Assembly (NCBI RefSeq): GCF_000230975.2
Contig: NC_021172.1
Span: 3,472,001 to 3,536,000, forward strand
Origin: Hyphomicrobium denitrificans 1NES1
Lineage (GTDB): Bacteria; Pseudomonadota; Alphaproteobacteria; Rhizobiales; Hyphomicrobiaceae
Length of the DNA: 64,000 bases
Reading direction: 5' to 3'
In this document: piece by piece, positions 61,762 to 64,000 of the stretch
How positions within the stretch are numbered: the first letter of the stretch is position 1
How the letters are laid out: each line of letters starts with the position of its first letter
The notes under the pieces: generated by a model
Seen by the model: only the letters and a program-made list of their open reading frames with translations
Told to the model about the DNA's origin: nothing
Databases searched by the model: none
Translations under genes and position numbers: made by a program

Positions 61762-62441
61762 CAGCCGAGCTCCTTTGACCAGTTGAGGGCGTGGACGTAG
61801 ACGCCGAGCGGATTTTTCTTCAGCCGATCGGCGTCGGTCGGCGTCTGCACAACGATGGTGAGGATGGCGCTCCAGCGCTCCGTGGCGGCGAGCGCGTTGT
61901 CGACATAGCGCCGCTCGACCCATTCGACGCGGAAGCTGCTGTCGGAGGCGCGGATCACGCTCGCCACCTCGACGGACACCTGCGTCTTCCCGACCTTCGA
62001 GAATGGATCGTTGGTGCGGGCGTAATCGTTGAGCGCCAGCGCGCCCTTGTCGGTGACGTAGTTGTAGGCGTCGAGCCAGTCTTGCCGCAGCACGACGGGG
62101 TCGGCAGGAATGCTGCGCACCTCATCGATGAACCGAGCGAGATGCCAGGCGATCTGCGGATCGGTTGGCTGATAGTCGGCGACCGCCGGTGCGATGGCCT
62201 GCGCCTGGCCCAGCCTATCGACCTGCACCACCCACGGCGTGATGGTCCCCCGGGCCGATTGCCAGACCAGCCCGCCAGCGAGGCCGCCGCTCAGCGCCAG
62301 CGCGCCGAAGAACGCGAGCCGCCAGCTTTTCGCCTGCACACGGGCGGAGCCAATGCGCTCGTCCCAGACTTGGCCGGCCTTTTGATAGGGTGTCTCCGGC
62401 TCGGGCGTCTTGCCGTATCGCACGGTGGATCGTTTGAACAT
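61761..62441 (-). CDS. trbF: Conjugal transfer protein TrbF (VirB8 homologue)
   Basis: A 226-residue VirB8-type protein: cytoplasmic lead (MFKRSTVRYGKTPEPETPYQKAGQVWDERIG), one span (LAFFGALALSGGLAGGLVW), and a periplasmic NTF2-like domain ending PLGVYVHALNWSKELG. Inner-membrane assembly factor of the T4SS. Confidence 0.94.
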   Translation of the reverse strand: MFKRSTVRYGKTPEPETPYQKAGQVWDERIGSARVQAKSWRLAFFGALALSGGLAGGLVWQSARGTITPWVVQVDRLGQAQAIAPAVADYQPTDPQIAWHLARFIDEVRSIPADPVVLRQDWLDAYNYVTDKGALALNDYARTNDPFSKVGKTQVSVEVASVIRASDSSFRVEWVERRYVDNALAATERWSAILTIVVQTPTDADRLKKNPLGVYVHALNWSKELG

Positions 62442-62444
62442 GGG

Positions 62445-63710
62445 CTAATCCCCCTCCGAGAGGTCGATCTGGTGACCGCCGCTCGCCCGATCGCCGGACC
62501 GGATAGCGTGGTCGGCGGCGGACACGCCGCGGCTGATGGTCTGACTGCGCTTCATGCGCTGCGCCCAGGCCGGCGGACCGTCTGAAGGTGTCGAGGATCC
62601 CGCACCGCCGGCGCTCGCTGGCGCGCTTCCGCGCATCACGGCGAGCTCGCCCGATGCGAAGCTCTCTTTCAGGCCGGCCGCCGCGCGGCGAAGCGGGCTC
62701 ATCGCCACTGACCCGGCGGCTTGAGCGACACCGGTCGCCCCGCCGGCGCGATAGGCGGCGGTGGCGCCGCCCGCGAGGGAAGCGCCCGCGCGCGCCGTGC
62801 CCGCGATCGCACCACCCGCGGCGGCGAGTCCGCCCGCCGTGGCTGCGATTCCAGCGGCGCCGATGCCTGCCGCCGCGAGACCGGTGCCGACCGCGGCGCC
62901 AGCGCCCAGTTGCGGGCCTCCGGCGATCAGGCCGTTGGCGATGCCGGGACCGAAGATCGTGAGGCCAAGCAGCGAGAGCGCCGCCAGGATAAGCGTCAGC
63001 GCGTCGGAGATCGTCGGCGGATTGTTGAAGCCGCTGGTGAACTGACTGAAGATCGTCGAGCCGATACCGATGATGACGGTGAGCACCAGGATCTTGATCC
63101 CGCTCGACACGACGTTGCCGAGCACGCGCTCGGCGAGAAACGCGGTGCGGCCAAAGAGTCCGAAGGGGACGAGAACAAACCCAGCGAGTGTCGTCAGCTT
63201 GAACTCGATCAAGCTGACGAAGAGCTGAATCGCCATAACGAAGAAGCTGATGATGACGATCAGCCAGGCGACCAGCAGGATGATGATCTGCACCAGGTTG
63301 GCGAAGACGCTGGTGAAACCCATCATCCCGGAGATGGCGGTCAGGATCGGCTTGCCGGCGTCGATCCCGACCCCGGCGATCTTGCCGGGCTGAAGAAGCT
63401 GCGCGGCGCTGATGGTGCCGCCGCCCGCTTCGATGCCGAGCCCAGCGAAGCTGTTGTAGATGATCTGCGCGAGGTTGTTGTAGTTGCCGATGATGAAGGC
63501 GAAGATGCCGATATAGAGCGTCTTCTTGATGAGGCGCGCGAGCACGTCCTCGTCGGGCGCCATCGCCCAGAAGAGGCCAGCGAGCGTGATGTCGATGGCG
63601 ATGAGAACGCCGGCGAGCCAGCGCACATCGCCTTGGACCAATCCAAATCCGGAATCGATGTATTGGGTGAACGTCCCCAGGAAATTGTCGATGACGCCGG
63701 TGCCGCCCAT
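62445..63710 (-). CDS. trbL: Conjugal transfer protein TrbL (VirB6 homologue)
   Basis: A 421-residue polytopic protein: MGGTGVIDNFLGTFTQYIDSGFGLVQGDVRWLAGVLIAIDITLAGLFWA, six to seven spans, and a Gly/Ala-rich C-terminal tail (GAGAAVGTGLAAAGIGAAG.., then Ser/Pro/Arg). Forms the inner-membrane channel part. ATG at 63,710; 36 codons of open frame upstream overlap trbK and are rejected. Confidence 0.93.
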   Translation of the reverse strand: MGGTGVIDNFLGTFTQYIDSGFGLVQGDVRWLAGVLIAIDITLAGLFWAMAPDEDVLARLIKKTLYIGIFAFIIGNYNNLAQIIYNSFAGLGIEAGGGTISAAQLLQPGKIAGVGIDAGKPILTAISGMMGFTSVFANLVQIIILLVAWLIVIISFFVMAIQLFVSLIEFKLTTLAGFVLVPFGLFGRTAFLAERVLGNVVSSGIKILVLTVIIGIGSTIFSQFTSGFNNPPTISDALTLILAALSLLGLTIFGPGIANGLIAGGPQLGAGAAVGTGLAAAGIGAAGIAATAGGLAAAGGAIAGTARAGASLAGGATAAYRAGGATGVAQAAGSVAMSPLRRAAAGLKESFASGELAVMRGSAPASAGGAGSSTPSDGPPAWAQRMKRSQTISRGVSAADHAIRSGDRASGGHQIDLSEGD

Positions 63711-63715
63711 GGTGT

Positions 63716-64000
63716 TTACCTGTCGGGAGATTTGGCTGATGCCGCGGGCGGCGCAGTCGTGCTGGGCGGCTGATAGGTGAAGAAGCGGCGGCGGCTCTCG
63801 GCCCAGGCAGCTTCGCAATCGGCGTCATCCTTCGCCTGCGCGGCGAGCACCTGGCATCGTTTCAGTTCGTCCGAGAGCGGATCGGAGGCCGTTGCGGGAC
63901 CTGCAGGGTGGTCCAGCAAGCGCGATGGAGCCTCACGAAAATGCAGCGTGGCAGCAACGATGGCGATGGCGACCAGGGCGAAGCCGATGGCGCGCGCGAT
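63716..64000 (-). CDS. trbK: TrbK-like entry-exclusion protein, 5' end outside window
   Basis: The frame is open to the window's edge and encodes IARAIGFALVAIAIVAATLHFREAPS (membrane anchor) followed by CQVLAAQAKDDADCEAAWAESRRRFF, the two-Cys pattern of TrbK-alt proteins, ending five bases before trbL. The start is beyond base 64,000. In conjugative elements this protein limits entry of a second copy of the element. Confidence 0.8.
   Translation of the reverse strand: MARAIGFALVAIAIVAATLHFREAPSRLLDHPAGPATASDPLSDELKRCQVLAAQAKDDADCEAAWAESRRRFFTYQPPSTTAPPAASAKSPDR

Noticed and set aside
62721..63773. 350-codon plus-strand frame opposite trbL
   Set aside because: Antisense shadow rich in Asp, Arg and Glu; the minus strand gives a clear multi-span TrbL.
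1..64000. CRISPR arrays, tRNA, rRNA or tmRNA genes
   Set aside because: I saw no regularly spaced repeats and no cloverleaf or rRNA-like segments; the Cas2-like genes stand alone. A tRNA scan would settle this.

Overview
The window looks like a stretch of an alphaproteobacterial (Hyphomicrobiales, probably Hyphomicrobium-like) chromosome that passes into a long integrated island. The host assignment is inferred from gene content and order: hslV/hslU beside hisB, split his genes with DUF2628 and DUF2244 neighbours, leuCD with gloA, trxB, high GC, and GTTC-N7-GTTC LexA boxes of the alphaproteobacterial type. I could not run a similarity search, so family names come from motifs and remembered family features.

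Bases 1 to about 25,640 are housekeeping. They carry rlmN, hslUV (with a membrane-protein gene inserted between the two subunits), hisB, hisH, hisA, hisF, prfC, nth, gloA, leuD, leuC, trxB, a sugar/metabolite-type MFS transporter, two zincin-like proteins, an outer-membrane beta-barrel and a FeeM-like N-acyltransferase. Several intergenic palindromic repeats lie between them. Two small paralogous Cas2/SinR-like proteins sit downstream of a cluster of three LexA half-site pairs.

At about 25,640 the chromosomal radC gene is broken. Only its last ~50 codons remain, and everything to the right, through base 64,000, is accessory DNA. The island seems to be several elements that arrived one after another. 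Three copies of a 76-codon AlpA/excisionase-like gene (one killed by an amber codon), two copies of a radC-like attachment region, and one intact plus two decayed copies of a HEPN + PD-(D/E)XK-like gene pair mark the joints. Element 1 (25.6-32.2 kb) carries a three-gene unknown operon with HEPN features and an IS3-family insertion that has beheaded an exonuclease I gene. Element 2 (32.2-39.1 kb) carries a MerR-controlled mercury-type membrane cluster, ynfA, and a cadR/cadA-like heavy-metal ATPase with its MerR. Element 3 (39.1 kb to beyond the window) carries a 14-kb minus-strand block: an RND heavy-metal efflux system (outer-membrane factor, fusion protein, pump), then uppS, dedA, PAP2, a ChrB-N protein, PAP2, dedA, an unknown membrane protein, a P2-type ATPase and a lipid kinase. 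Together these look like a lipid-carrier (undecaprenyl phosphate) cassette fused to a metal efflux operon. Its likely regulator is the two-component system at 54.5-56.6 kb; both promoters share the same TGACG operator arrangement.

The right edge is a conjugation region: luxR, a near-perfect tra/lux-type box, luxI and a lysR gene, followed on the other strand by DUF2274, trbI, trbG, trbF, trbL and the 3' part of a trbK-like gene. The rest of the trb genes, the integrase and the 5' part of radC should lie to the right of base 64,000. The element is therefore probably an integrative and conjugative element under quorum-sensing control.
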